From the NCBI GenBank assembly GCA_002335175.1, contig DDCA01000002.1, forward strand, positions 1 to 64,000: 64,000 nucleotides of DNA. Direction: 5' to 3'. The stretch is from Candidatus Saccharibacteria bacterium UBA2018. Its GTDB lineage: Bacteria; Patescibacteriota; Saccharimonadia; Saccharimonadales; Saccharimonadaceae. Of the stretch, positions 24,705-33,117 are shown piece after piece. Both the position numbers and the translations under genes were made by a program. Below the pieces are notes generated by a model, which was not told the origin of the DNA, ran no database searches, and saw only the letters and a program-made list of their open reading frames with translations. Position 1 is the first letter of the stretch; each line of letters starts with the position of its first letter.

Positions 24705-24923
24705 TTACGATTTGCTGTTTAAGTATTTGCTCGCGACGCTCAGTGCGAACGAAGTAAGGATGACGAAGACACTCACCTGAAACAGTTTGCCTATAACCAG
24801 CTCGATGCCCGTGTTCTTTTCATCTGGTTCCATGCCCGACAGGACCATTATGACGCCAAGCACGCCAAACGTCAGCGACGCGTAAACAAATACTTTGGTT
24901 GTGATGTTTTGCATATTCTTCAT
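24705..24923 (-). CDS. Small membrane protein, 72 residues, leaderless
   Basis: Two membrane helices (about 9-29 and 43-64) with a short acidic loop. TATACT (24930-24935 on the minus strand) ends 6 nt before the ATG. Divergent from the YdeI-like gene with 44 nt between start codons. Function unknown. Confidence 0.5.
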   Translation of the reverse strand: MKNMQNITTKVFVYASLTFGVLGVIMVLSGMEPDEKNTGIELVIGKLFQVSVFVILTSFALSVASKYLNSKS

Positions 24924-24929
24924 GACTCC

Positions 24930-24961
24930 AGTATACGCCGTTTCTATACAGTTGGTATACT
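24930..24961. promoter_or_regulatory. Compact divergent leaderless promoter pair
   Basis: Minus-strand TATACT (24930-24935) serves the gene starting at 24923, and plus-strand TATACT (24956-24961) serves the gene starting at 24968. Each box is 6 nt from its ATG. Confidence 0.5.
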
Positions 24962-24967
24962 ATAGCC

Positions 24968-25282
24968 ATGAAGTCAGCGACCTTGCCCGAGGGCACTGTT
25001 CACAAGATGCCGGCAGATTTACGAAAGGCCTTACTTGGTAATACCGAGGGCTTGGCGGCATGGCAGGACATCACACCACTGGCTCGCAATGAATGGATTT
25101 GCTGGGTCGAGGGTGCCAAATTAATTGAGACGAGGCAGCGGCGAGTCGAACGTGTACCCACGGAATTAGCCGAGGGCAAGCGCCGGCCGTGTTGCTGGAT
25201 AGGGTGTATCCACCGCACGGACAAAGCCATAAGCCCCTCTGTTCAGTGGGTGCTTAATAAGCAGGCTAAGCTGAAGAAATAG
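24968..25282 (+). CDS. YdeI/OmpD-associated-like small protein
   Basis: Protein of 104 residues. The segment with DLRKALLGN, LARNEWICWVEGAKLIETRQRRVER and ELAEGKRR resembles the C-terminal conserved region of the YdeI/OmpD-associated (bacteriocin protection) family, in which a W-I-E-x-A-K-x-x-E-T-R motif is typical. The product is basic and probably cytoplasmic. The biochemical role of this family is not settled. Leaderless: TATACT ends 6 nt before the ATG. Confidence 0.6.
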   Translation: MKSATLPEGTVHKMPADLRKALLGNTEGLAAWQDITPLARNEWICWVEGAKLIETRQRRVERVPTELAEGKRRPCCWIGCIHRTDKAISPSVQWVLNKQAKLKK

Positions 25283-25292
25283 AACCTCGGCT

Positions 25293-25577
25293 TTAGGAGT
25301 AAAGAACAATACCTATCATTAGGATCACTTCGGTACTTATCCAAAGTATGCTCGAAGCAATCAGTGGCCTACTCTTCAGCTTGATCCCGTAAATCAGCCA
25401 GATTACTGAAGCGCCGGCAAATAGTATCCAGCTTAAAAGCGATAGCGAACTCGCGTCCCGCGATTGGAATGTTTCAAAGATTTGGGGCAATGTTGATAGT
25501 GGCTCAATAATAGCCACGAGTAGTACAAATTTTTCAAAAGTTGAGTTTACTTTTTTGTTTATTGGGTGTTTGACCAT
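25293..25577 (-). CDS. SemiSWEET/PQ-loop small transporter-like protein
   Basis: Protein of 94 residues with three helices and a PQ-loop motif (EPLSTLPQIFETF) in the first, the plan of SemiSWEET sugar transporters, which work as dimers. The substrate is unknown. The frame is open to 25613, but TATACT (25585-25590, minus strand) ends 7 nt before ATG 25577, so that ATG is taken as the leaderless start. Confidence 0.6.
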   Translation of the reverse strand: MVKHPINKKVNSTFEKFVLLVAIIEPLSTLPQIFETFQSRDASSLSLLSWILFAGASVIWLIYGIKLKSRPLIASSILWISTEVILMIGIVLYS

Positions 25578-25660
25578 TTTGTTCAGTATACCAAAGAAGC
25601 CTCTTAAGCTCATCGGTGCTTAAGGTTTTCACTGCGCCCGCTCGTGGGGCCTTTGCAGAA

Positions 25661-26221
25661 CTAAAATTCTTCTAGCTTCTTAAATTGCGTGTTAAGCAGA
25701 GCTATATTGTCTGTAAGAACTTTATTTGCTTGGTCATCTTCCGAGCACGCGCTTTGAGGCCCAGCAAAAATGTAAATGTATTTAGATGTTACAACTTTAG
25801 AAGTAGCATCGGCGAAAGCTTCTCTGGGTGTCATGCCTTCATACATTCCTTCGCTCATCTTTGTGTCAGCTTCATAACGTATAATTGATCCAATAATAGC
25901 TTCGTTTCCTCCGCATGCTTTTTTTATTTCCTCGGTGGTAACATGATAGTACTCTGAAACGCTGTCAGATCCTTTTTTTAATTCATAGTTATATGAGCCG
26001 CTTGGAAAACGCGCGTTCCAATCCGTCAAAACTGTAAAGTTTTTATTAGTATCAGATTCGTTTTCATCTGAGGGTTTCGTTACTACAACGGTCTCTGTCT
26101 TAGTAATAACAGGTTCTTTGTAAATAAAATTCTGCCAAAACACAAACCCGAGTGCTCCGACGAGCGCTACTAATAGTCCAATAATTAAGAATGCGTGTGC
26201 GAAGCCTTTTTGATTTGTCAT
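25661..26221 (-). CDS. Membrane-anchored protein with QKGFAH N-terminus (copy 2)
   Basis: Protein of 186 residues: QKGFAHAFLIIG begins a single membrane helix (about 8-30), then a linker and a domain of about 140 residues with two Cys. The N-terminus resembles that of the gene at 26339 (KGFAHIALFI) and, loosely, type IV prepilin leaders (basic-G-F then hydrophobic), but the Glu at position +5 is lacking, so pilin identity is not supported. AAAGGG precedes the ATG. Its whole 5' leader, including a hairpin, is duplicated ahead of the gene at 26339. Function unknown. Confidence 0.55.
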   Translation of the reverse strand: MTNQKGFAHAFLIIGLLVALVGALGFVFWQNFIYKEPVITKTETVVVTKPSDENESDTNKNFTVLTDWNARFPSGSYNYELKKGSDSVSEYYHVTTEEIKKACGGNEAIIGSIIRYEADTKMSEGMYEGMTPREAFADATSKVVTSKYIYIFAGPQSACSEDDQANKVLTDNIALLNTQFKKLEEF

Positions 26222-26230
26222 AGTTTGATG

Positions 26231-26295
26231 CCCTTTGTTGCGAGTGATTATTGTTAGTTAATCAAAAATTGACTCCAAATGGAAGTCAATTTTAC
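26231..26295 (-). repeat. Duplicated leader with hairpin, copy 2
   Basis: This segment and 26931-26996 share long matching stretches, among them TTAGTTAATCAAAAAT, GATGCCCTTTGTTG and GTGATTATT. On the minus strand it reads as a hairpin (10-bp arms around 26267-26293, one mismatch) followed by a T-run, then a spacer and AAAGGG before the start codon. The stem sequence differs between copies but pairing is kept, so the structure appears selected. It can act as terminator for the gene upstream and leader for the gene downstream. Confidence 0.55.
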
Positions 26296-26338
26296 ATAAA
26301 CAACTTGGCCTCCCTTACTTCGGTATAGTTCGCAACTA

Positions 26339-26929
26339 TTATTCAGCCGAGGGTGCTGATTTACTCCAGAATAGACCGTATAAAATATAATCGATGTAGC
26401 CCTTATCGTTAATCCTGAAAGCCATATATTGATCAGGGACACCTGAGCTAGATGACTCTCCTACCGCAACATATGAACCCTTGAATATGGATGGTTTCTC
26501 TGCGCCATCTTTGAGTATAGTTTCATCCTTGATGTCAGAGAATTCAAAAAAATCCCAGCTTTTAATGTGTGAATTATCGGCATGCCCATATTCGTAAAAC
26601 ATATCGATTAAGGTTCGTGGGGATTTGTCATCGTAGGAAAGCGATGAGTGATTATATGCACCGTCTATTGGATTTGTCGTATAGGCTTCGAGCCCAGAAT
26701 AATTTTTTTTATTTAATGCTTCACGAATACCGGGCTTAGTGACATTTTCTCTATCAATTTTTGTTAAAGTATCAGGCTTTGATGATCTAGTATTGCCGAT
26801 GGGTAATTTCTCATTGCTTGGTTGCTTAGTAATGTACTTTTGCCAGAAGACAAGGCCAAGTATGGCAACAATTAGGAAGGATGCCACTATAAAGAGAGCG
26901 ATGTGTGCAAAACCTTTTTGTTTTTTCAT
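26339..26929 (-). CDS. Membrane-anchored protein with QKGFAH N-terminus (copy 1)
   Basis: Protein of 196 residues starting MKKQKGFAH, with one membrane helix (about 7-29) and an extracytoplasmic domain of about 160 residues. The start is ATG 26929 (AAAGGG 5 nt upstream) rather than 26959, since the repeated leader ends here. The N-terminal segment is alike in the neighbouring gene but the rest is not obviously similar, so the pair is either an old duplication or two genes sharing a mobile 5' cassette. No recognisable family. Confidence 0.55.
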   Translation of the reverse strand: MKKQKGFAHIALFIVASFLIVAILGLVFWQKYITKQPSNEKLPIGNTRSSKPDTLTKIDRENVTKPGIREALNKKNYSGLEAYTTNPIDGAYNHSSLSYDDKSPRTLIDMFYEYGHADNSHIKSWDFFEFSDIKDETILKDGAEKPSIFKGSYVAVGESSSSGVPDQYMAFRINDKGYIDYILYGLFWSKSAPSAE

Positions 26930-26930
26930 T

Positions 26931-26996
26931 GATGCCCTTTGTTGTATGTGATTATTCATTAGTTAATCAAAAATAGACTTCGAAAGGAAGTCTATT
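26931..26996 (-). repeat. Duplicated leader with hairpin, copy 1
   Basis: Counterpart of 26231-26295. On the minus strand a perfect stem with arms AAAATAGACTTC and its complement (about 26967-26995) is followed by a short T-run. It lies between tRNA-Asn and the gene starting at 26929, so it may end the tRNA transcript. Confidence 0.55.
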
Positions 26997-27012
26997 TTAA
27001 GCGTAAGCAATT

Positions 27013-27087
27013 TGGCTCCGGCGGCTGGGCTCGAACCAGCGACCTAATCGTTAACAGCGACCCGCTCTACCACTGAGCTACGCCGGA
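27013..27087 (-). tRNA. tRNA-Asn (GTT), CCA encoded
   Basis: Minus-strand cloverleaf of 75 nt. The 7-bp acceptor stem is TCCGGCG with CGCCGGA, the D arm contains GCTCAGTGGTAGAGC, the anticodon loop CTGTTAA gives anticodon GTT, and the T arm is GCTGG-TTCGAGC-CCAGC. The discriminator G is followed by encoded CCA (27013-27015). All stems pair. Confidence 0.95.
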
Positions 27088-27131
27088 ATACCTAGTGTAG
27101 TAGTATACCGGGGTCGAAAGGGGTCGTCAAC

Positions 27132-28853
27132 CTAGCGAAGCGCTTCAATCTTGCGCGTTAGCTCGGCAATGTTAGCCCAGCTGCTGCCATCGGTCAGAAT
27201 AGTAAGCACGTACGTCCCCTTTGGCGAGTAGACAATTGCCGCGTCGTGCAGTAGCCCATTCAAAAATCCGACCTTGTCGGCCACTTGGCCACTGGCACCA
27301 GCCGGTATGCCTTGCCGGTAGATATTACGCTTCAACGCTCCCAGCCAGCGGTCGCGGCTCGCTGATTTTATCGGCAGCTGGTTATTTTGAAGCTTTGTTA
27401 GCAGCAGAGTCAAATCACCGGCCGTCGTCAGCGGCGTATCGCCCAGCGTAAAGCCGGAGTTGTTCAGCCCAAGCGCGGCGATATCTTTCGTGAGCTGACT
27501 AAGGCCATACTTCTTTAGCGGCGCCTCGGCACAGGCATTGTCACTTTTGACAATCATGTCATCAAAGCAGGTAGCCAAGTTTCGGCCGCTCGCTATGTTA
27601 GCATCCGTCCACTTCCATTTGCCGGCATCAACCTTGCGCAGCGTACCGTACGCTACGAACAGTTTGTACGTGCTAGCCGTCGTAAACCGGGTTGAGGCGT
27701 TGTGACTGGCGGCGAGGCCACGGCCACCCAACTCGACAAACGACACACCAAAACTACCCGGCGTGTCTTCGTCATAAAACTTCAACAGGGCAGCGATACC
27801 GGTGCTGGTTTTGGTGTAGCTGCGGGTATATTCGACCCGTGGCGGCAACTTGGTCGTGAAAGCTGTGGCCGCTTCTTGGTCGCCATCAAGAACTTTTTCT
27901 ATGTCGGCAAGCGTCGAGGTAAGTGCCAACGTTTGGCCGGTTGCCCCGACGGACTTTGATGTCTCAGTAAAATCACGGGTAGTTATTTTTGTTATACCGG
28001 CTGGCTTACTAATGCCTGGCGTAACGTTTTTTGCAAAATAGCTAGCGGCTTTTTTGCTATCCACTACGTATGTTAACGTGTCGCCATCCGCTTTAAACGT
28101 TAACCACGACAGTACGTCGGCCTGTGATAGCTGCTTCGTTTTACTCGCTACTATCAGGTTCACCCCGTTCTTGCTCTCACCAAGCAAGTCGTCTCTCAGA
28201 CTTTCGGCGGCTTGGTCACTAACAGCGGCCTTTTCAGTCTTTACCGGAATGCGGACAGACGCAATTTGTTCGAGCGTTGGCTTCGCTTGCTGTAATGCCT
28301 TTACGGCGGCTGCTTCCTCGCAGCTACCCCCGTTTTTGGCCGGTACAACCTGTAGCGTGTTGTCTTTGTAAGCGAGCGACGCGTTTTTGGCTGGAATATT
28401 GCATGATGTTCCGAGCGTTTTATTTACAAAACGTTTGGCAACTGCTGCGTCTGACGTGTACTGCGGTGCTTGGTCACTTTGCAGCGGCCCATACCATAAT
28501 AGCGAGGTTGGGATGATACGCATGTACCAAGGATAATCAGCTGTCGCCACTCTGGATTTGTTTTCGGCTTTAAGGCCGATTTCAGATGGTTTGACACTGG
28601 TGTATGCAGTTTTGGCGTCGCCAAGACGGATGTTAATGGCTTGGTTGGCAAGCTCATTGTCGAGCTGCCAGGTAGCATCTTGTTGCTTCCAGGCGCTAAC
28701 GTTTACCCCGTCAATCGTGGCAAATAATGGCAACCGGTCAGTCGGATAAAACACCTGGACAACCAAGAAGAGTGCCGCCAGTGCAAGGCCGCCTTTCATA
28801 AGTGGCCGGCGGTGGCGTACGGCCCACGTTTTAAGCTGGTTTATCTTTTTCAT
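27132..28853 (-). CDS. Membrane-anchored serine beta-lactamase-like protein with wall-binding domains
   Basis: Protein of 573 residues. A membrane helix (about 18-36) precedes two segments resembling the YoaR/VanW-associated peptidoglycan-binding domain (for example VKPSEIGLKAE). The C-terminal part (about 350-573) has the class A beta-lactamase triad motifs: STYK (Ser394, Lys397), SDN (437-439) and KVG (527-529) in place of KTG. Such proteins include beta-lactamases and D,D-peptidase-like enzymes; a murein-modifying or host-wall role is as likely as drug resistance. It overlaps the LexA-like gene upstream by 23 nt and has only a weak ribosome binding site, so it is probably coupled to it. 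Confidence 0.75.
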   Translation of the reverse strand: MKKINQLKTWAVRHRRPLMKGGLALAALFLVVQVFYPTDRLPLFATIDGVNVSAWKQQDATWQLDNELANQAINIRLGDAKTAYTSVKPSEIGLKAENKSRVATADYPWYMRIIPTSLLWYGPLQSDQAPQYTSDAAVAKRFVNKTLGTSCNIPAKNASLAYKDNTLQVVPAKNGGSCEEAAAVKALQQAKPTLEQIASVRIPVKTEKAAVSDQAAESLRDDLLGESKNGVNLIVASKTKQLSQADVLSWLTFKADGDTLTYVVDSKKAASYFAKNVTPGISKPAGITKITTRDFTETSKSVGATGQTLALTSTLADIEKVLDGDQEAATAFTTKLPPRVEYTRSYTKTSTGIAALLKFYDEDTPGSFGVSFVELGGRGLAASHNASTRFTTASTYKLFVAYGTLRKVDAGKWKWTDANIASGRNLATCFDDMIVKSDNACAEAPLKKYGLSQLTKDIAALGLNNSGFTLGDTPLTTAGDLTLLLTKLQNNQLPIKSASRDRWLGALKRNIYRQGIPAGASGQVADKVGFLNGLLHDAAIVYSPKGTYVLTILTDGSSWANIAELTRKIEALR

Positions 28854-29223
28854 CAGGATTACCTAATTGCTCGGCCAGTTTACTAAACCCAAGTGTTTTC
28901 ATGGCCTCCGCTACCACTCGGCGCTGGTCTACGCTGAGCTGGTGAGCATCAATATGTTTTTTAAGCATGGCTTCGAGGTCTGGCGAGCTATTCGGGGCAG
29001 CCGACTGCCTGACAACTTCGAGCGACCGGGCCGATTTGTCCCGTCGAAATAAGTAGCCTTTAGTAATGAGGTTGTCAATGTGAATGGCTACCGTTGAGAC
29101 CGATTTGTACCCTAGGCCGCGCATTATCTCGCGGTAGCTGGGCCCGTAGCCGTTAGCTTTTATGAAATTATCGACGAACTGAAGTAGTTCCTGCTGTTTT
29201 TTGCTGGCGCGATCGTGCTGCAT
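28831..29223 (-). CDS. LexA-type DNA-binding protein lacking the protease domain
   Basis: Protein of 130 residues. The first 70 form a LexA-like winged helix (KKQQELLQFVDNFI, GYGPSYREIMRGLGY, STVAIHIDNLITKGYL). The remainder is a short helical tail; the S24 Ser/Lys autoprotease domain of LexA is absent, so RecA-stimulated self-cleavage is not possible. TATAAT (29232-29237, minus strand) ends 8 nt before ATG 29223 and 5 nt before the ATG at 29226; the first spacing is the common one in this window. Its 5' end overlaps the O-antigen ligase gene by 56 nt. It is the first gene before the beta-lactamase-like gene and may regulate it. Confidence 0.75.
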   Translation of the reverse strand: MQHDRASKKQQELLQFVDNFIKANGYGPSYREIMRGLGYKSVSTVAIHIDNLITKGYLFRRDKSARSLEVVRQSAAPNSSPDLEAMLKKHIDAHQLSVDQRRVVAEAMKTLGFSKLAEQLGNPDEKDKPA

Positions 29224-30517
29224 CATCCCCTATTATACCGCTTCCGATTACCACTCCGGCCAGTCCCCACCACACCAGCGAAACCGTATCATCGGCCCAA
29301 ACTGGTAGAAGCAGCCCAATCAGCGCCAGTCCGAGCCCGCTGGCAAACAGTCCGATCGATACCCACTCGGTACGCCGATGCCATAGCCGTTGAAGAACAA
29401 GGATAAACAGTGCAATAAATATTCCCAAACCGAGCCATCCGCTTTCGTGGGCGACAAACAAGTAGTTATTTTCGATAATAGTGTCATTTGCGGCCACGTC
29501 GTCATATAGCGAGGCCGAACCAGTGCTGCCGACACCGCTGCCAAATGGCTGATTGAGGACCCGCGTTAGCCCGTTTGCGAGCGAATTTAAATGTTCGGGA
29601 TTTGATTTACTAATGACAGTCGACTCCGGGTCTTCGTGCAGCACGACGTTTGCATACCAGTCAGTCGATTGCAGGCCGAAGGCAGCTGCTCCGGCAAGTA
29701 ACAGTCCGGCAGCTACTACAAGCACCGCTCGATTAGATGGGCGCCAGACACTCGCTAAAACCGTACTGACGGCGACCGCTGCTGCCACGTAAGCGCTGCG
29801 CGAATAGCTGGCAAACAGTACTCCGGCGGCAGCGAGGCCACCGATAGTAATGATTTTCTTGTCTACACTAGCCCTGGTGTGCCAGTACTGGCGTAGGTAC
29901 GCTACCAGTAGCGCTATGTACACCACCAGTAGTGCCCCCAGGGGATTAGGCCCTCTTAACGTACTGTTAATACGCACGAACTCTGGGTTGCGGTCGATAG
30001 TGGTGTAGGGCCGGATAGTATCGGAGCCGTAGCCGATTATCCGCAAAAAGTCGTCTGGCAAAATAGTAATCTGAAGAATCCCAAACCCCACGACTATAAG
30101 CGCGCCGATACCCGTAACTTTTAGTGCCCGACTGAGCATCCCCGGTAGCAGGTACCCGGCAAGGTAAAGAAGCATGAAAAAGGCAATGAACCGCAGGTCG
30201 ATCATTAAGCCGGCGATAGTTGGCAGTACATCCGACGGCATAACGACGGCCAGTAACAAGTGCAGCCCAGCGTACGCCAGACAAAGCTGAATAATCCGGT
30301 CTGCCAGAATGGCCCGCCAAAGCTTACGCTTGGTAAGAATTGCCGCCGCGAACACCAGTAGAGCCAGCAGCACGATTTCTTTCCAGGACTTAATTACGAG
30401 TGAATAGTCAGGCATTAGGCTGCCAGCCCATACCGAAAGCGGCGCATGCAAAACGATTAGCCCAAGTACAGCCAGCAGGCCGTATCCGTACCATTGAGTT
30501 AATCCGCCTTGTCTCAT
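29168..30517 (-). CDS. O-antigen ligase / polymerase-like membrane protein
   Basis: Protein of 449 residues with about 11-12 membrane helices and a large extracytoplasmic loop (about 295-345) containing NPFGSGVGS-like sequence (QPFGSGVGSTG) and HESGWLGLG, typical of the Wzy/WaaL (O-antigen ligase) superfamily. It would polymerise or transfer a lipid-linked glycan outside the membrane. TATACT (30527-30532, minus strand) ends 9 nt before the ATG. Divergent from the sugar-transferase gene at 30560; the two are likely partners in one glycan pathway. Confidence 0.75.
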   Translation of the reverse strand: MRQGGLTQWYGYGLLAVLGLIVLHAPLSVWAGSLMPDYSLVIKSWKEIVLLALLVFAAAILTKRKLWRAILADRIIQLCLAYAGLHLLLAVVMPSDVLPTIAGLMIDLRFIAFFMLLYLAGYLLPGMLSRALKVTGIGALIVVGFGILQITILPDDFLRIIGYGSDTIRPYTTIDRNPEFVRINSTLRGPNPLGALLVVYIALLVAYLRQYWHTRASVDKKIITIGGLAAAGVLFASYSRSAYVAAAVAVSTVLASVWRPSNRAVLVVAAGLLLAGAAAFGLQSTDWYANVVLHEDPESTVISKSNPEHLNSLANGLTRVLNQPFGSGVGSTGSASLYDDVAANDTIIENNYLFVAHESGWLGLGIFIALFILVLQRLWHRRTEWVSIGLFASGLGLALIGLLLPVWADDTVSLVWWGLAGVVIGSGIIGDDAARSRQQKTAGTTSVRR

Positions 30518-30526
30518 CTGAACTCC

Positions 30527-30548
30527 AGTATAGCGAAAATGCTATACT
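30527..30548. promoter_or_regulatory. Divergent promoter pair, ligase and sugar transferase
   Basis: Minus-strand TATACT (30527-30532) and plus-strand TATACT (30543-30548) serve start codons at 30517 (9 nt away) and 30560 (11 nt away). Only 42 nt separate the two start codons. Confidence 0.55.
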
Positions 30549-30559
30549 GCTACCTAGAT

Positions 30560-31999
30560 ATGCCAAGCCGAAACACCAAATTCTATAGCTTGCTACTCCT
30601 GTTTGCCGACGTACTTGTGTTAGTTCTGGCTTTTGCTATCGCGTATGTCATTCGTGTTCAAAATGACCCGCGCCCGCTATTAGCCCCTGTCTACGCCCAG
30701 ACGTACTTTTTGACATTCTTAACGATTGTCCCTTTTTGGATTCTGACGTTTGCCTCGCTTGGGCTTTATTCATCGCTCGTTTATAACCGGCGGCTTATTG
30801 AATGGACCAAAATTGCCATTGGCTCGGTAATTGGAATCCTCCTCGTCATCGGTTGGGAGTATGTTACGGGCGAACGCTTCTTCCCCGCCCGGTTGGTTGC
30901 TGCCTACGCGCTTATCGGTTCCTTTGTGCTGCTCATCGTTGAACGCGAACTAATGCGCAGCTTGCGCAGTCTCCTATTTCGTTTCGGCCGTGGTGTCAGC
31001 CGCGTACTCGTAATCGGCAATAGCGAAGCCACCCGCGATATCGCACATGAGCTCGCCCAGACCAAAAAAAGCGGCTACAAGGTCGTAGCTATGAACTGTC
31101 CGGCCCGGCTGGTTCCAAAAACCCTAGATGTTGAGCACTTCAGCGATACCGACGAAGCGCTGGCGGTCATTAAACGACTTCATATTACTACTATCATCCA
31201 GACCGACTTGTATGATTCCAGCGAGCGAAATCAGCGTATTTTGGGTGCAGCCCAGATTAACCATATTAAATACAGTTTTATCCCGGGAGAGGCAGAGTTC
31301 TACAGTGGTAAGAATACCGTTGACGTCTTCCTTGGGTACCCGATGATTTCTGTCAGCCAAACGCCGCTCATTGGCTGGGGTGCGATTGCAAAGCGGATTT
31401 TTGACACACTCGTATCGTTCGTTCTGCTGATTGTCCTTTCACCGATTCTGCTGCTTATCGTCATCCTGCAGAAACTGCTCAATCCCGGTCCGGTGTTCTA
31501 CGTTTCCGACCGTCTGAGCCAGTTTTCAAAACCGGTCCGGCTAATAAAATTCCGGACAATGCGCGACCGACCGACGGCACATTTGGACGCCGCCGATGAG
31601 TTTAGGGCAATGGGACGTGAAGATTTGGCGCAGGAATACGAACGCGACCACAAAGTGAAGAACGATCCGCGAATTACAGGATTCGGTAATTTTTTACGGG
31701 TCACGTCGCTTGATGAGCTGCCTCAAATTTTCAATGTTCTAAAAGGAGACCTAAGCCTGGTCGGGCCACGGCCGATTTTGCCGCAGGAAGTGCAGTTTTC
31801 CGACGGCAAGGCCGCTTTGCTCCACAGCGTTAAATCCGGAGTCACAGGTTTATGGCAGGTGTCGGGCCGCAGCGAGCTGAGTTTTGATGAACGAATCGAG
31901 CTTGAGACGTTTTATGCGCAGAACTGGAGCTTCTGGCTTGATTTGAGGATTATGTTTAAAACCTTGTGGGTTGTCATCAGGGCACGGGGAGCCAAGTAG
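30560..31999 (+). CDS. Polyprenyl-phosphate sugar-1-phosphate transferase (WbaP/WcaJ type)
   Basis: Protein of 479 residues: four to five N-terminal membrane helices, a nucleotide-binding-like middle part (about 155-260), one further helix (about 285-305) and the bacterial sugar transferase domain with KFRTMRD, LDELPQIFNVLKGDLSLVGP and TGLWQVSGRS. It loads the first sugar phosphate onto undecaprenyl phosphate. The start is ATG 30560 (TATACT 11 nt upstream); the frame open from 30509 would place the start upstream of that box. The next gene starts inside its stop codon. Confidence 0.85.
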   Translation: MPSRNTKFYSLLLLFADVLVLVLAFAIAYVIRVQNDPRPLLAPVYAQTYFLTFLTIVPFWILTFASLGLYSSLVYNRRLIEWTKIAIGSVIGILLVIGWEYVTGERFFPARLVAAYALIGSFVLLIVERELMRSLRSLLFRFGRGVSRVLVIGNSEATRDIAHELAQTKKSGYKVVAMNCPARLVPKTLDVEHFSDTDEALAVIKRLHITTIIQTDLYDSSERNQRILGAAQINHIKYSFIPGEAEFYSGKNTVDVFLGYPMISVSQTPLIGWGAIAKRIFDTLVSFVLLIVLSPILLLIVILQKLLNPGPVFYVSDRLSQFSKPVRLIKFRTMRDRPTAHLDAADEFRAMGREDLAQEYERDHKVKNDPRITGFGNFLRVTSLDELPQIFNVLKGDLSLVGPRPILPQEVQFSDGKAALLHSVKSGVTGLWQVSGRSELSFDERIELETFYAQNWSFWLDLRIMFKTLWVVIRARGAK

Positions 32000-33117
32000 T
32001 GGCTGCTGTCCGGCCAAAAATTGCCATCGTTGCCGACTGGCTCACAAACATGGCGGGAGCTGAAAACGTGGTACTGGCTCTTGCCGAGGCGTTTCCGGGA
32101 GCACCGATTTATACCTCGACATACATTCCCGAAAATGTTCCGGCCTTTAAAAACTACGACGTCCGTACGACTTACCTGCAGAATCTTCCCAAGCCTCTGC
32201 GCAAACTCCATAAGTTTTTTCCGATGCTCCGCGTTAACGCTTTTCGTGCGCTCGATTTGTCCGATTTCGACATTATCATTTCCAGCTCGAGTGCCGAGGC
32301 TAAGCAAGTCAGAAAAACGCGGGCCGGCCAAGTCCACATTTGCTATTGCCACACGCCAATCCGCTACTATTGGAGCCACTACGATGAGTACAAGAAAGAC
32401 CCCGGCTTTGGCCGCCTGAACTGGCTCGTCCGGTTGATGATGCCCCTAATGGTCCCCGGCCTGAAGCGAGCTGATTATGAAGCCGCCCAGCATATTGATG
32501 TGTTCATTGCCAATTCGACCGAAGTACAAAAACGCATTACCCGCTACTATGGGCAGCCGAGTACGGTCGTCCATCCGCCGGTCGACATTGACCGCTTTGC
32601 TCCATCGAAAGAACGTGCTGATTATTATGTTGCTATCGGACGCCAGGTACCGTACAAGCGAATTGATCTTGCGGTGGCAGCTGCAACGAAGCTAAGCTTG
32701 CCGCTAAGGGTTTACGGCAGTGGCAGCGAGCATGACCGGCTGGTCGCAATGGCTGGTCCGACGGTTGAATTCTTTACCGAGCGGTTCGGTAACGCATCCG
32801 ACAAAGCCGTCGCCGAAGCGCTCAATCAGGCTAAAGGTGTTATATTCCCCGCCGAAGAAGACTTCGGTATCGTTCAAGTCGAGGCAATGGCTGCCGGCGC
32901 ACCGGTTGTTGCGTATGCCAAGGGCGGTTCGCTCGATATCGTTCAGGACGGTGAAAGCGGCGTGCTGTTCGACGAGCAGACAGCCAATGCAGTGGCAGCA
33001 GCAATTGAACGGCTGGACTCTATTTCTTTTTCGCCTGCATTACTGCGTCGCAAGGCAAAGCGCTTTTCGAAAGAGCTTTTCATTATGAAGCTTCACAAAA
33101 TCGTACTATCACTATAA
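31999..33117 (+). CDS. GT4 glycosyltransferase (mannosyltransferase-like)
   Basis: Protein of 372 residues with a GT-B fold: N-terminal KIAIVADWL with a Gly-Ala-Glu loop (NMAGAENV), and C-terminal GRQVPYKRIDLAV plus the donor motif EDFGIVQVEAMAAGAPVVAY. The EDFG signature is seen in WbaZ-like mannosyltransferases, but donor and acceptor are not proven. The GTG start at 31999 shares its G with the TAG of the upstream gene, with GGGGAG 8 nt before it, so it is translationally coupled. Confidence 0.82.
   Translation: MAAVRPKIAIVADWLTNMAGAENVVLALAEAFPGAPIYTSTYIPENVPAFKNYDVRTTYLQNLPKPLRKLHKFFPMLRVNAFRALDLSDFDIIISSSSAEAKQVRKTRAGQVHICYCHTPIRYYWSHYDEYKKDPGFGRLNWLVRLMMPLMVPGLKRADYEAAQHIDVFIANSTEVQKRITRYYGQPSTVVHPPVDIDRFAPSKERADYYVAIGRQVPYKRIDLAVAAATKLSLPLRVYGSGSEHDRLVAMAGPTVEFFTERFGNASDKAVAEALNQAKGVIFPAEEDFGIVQVEAMAAGAPVVAYAKGGSLDIVQDGESGVLFDEQTANAVAAAIERLDSISFSPALLRRKAKRFSKELFIMKLHKIVLSL

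Noticed and set aside
25661..26929. Type IV prepilin identity for the two QKGFAH proteins
   Set aside because: The basic-Gly-Phe start fits, but the Glu at +5 is missing and no prepilin peptidase or pilus genes are next to them.
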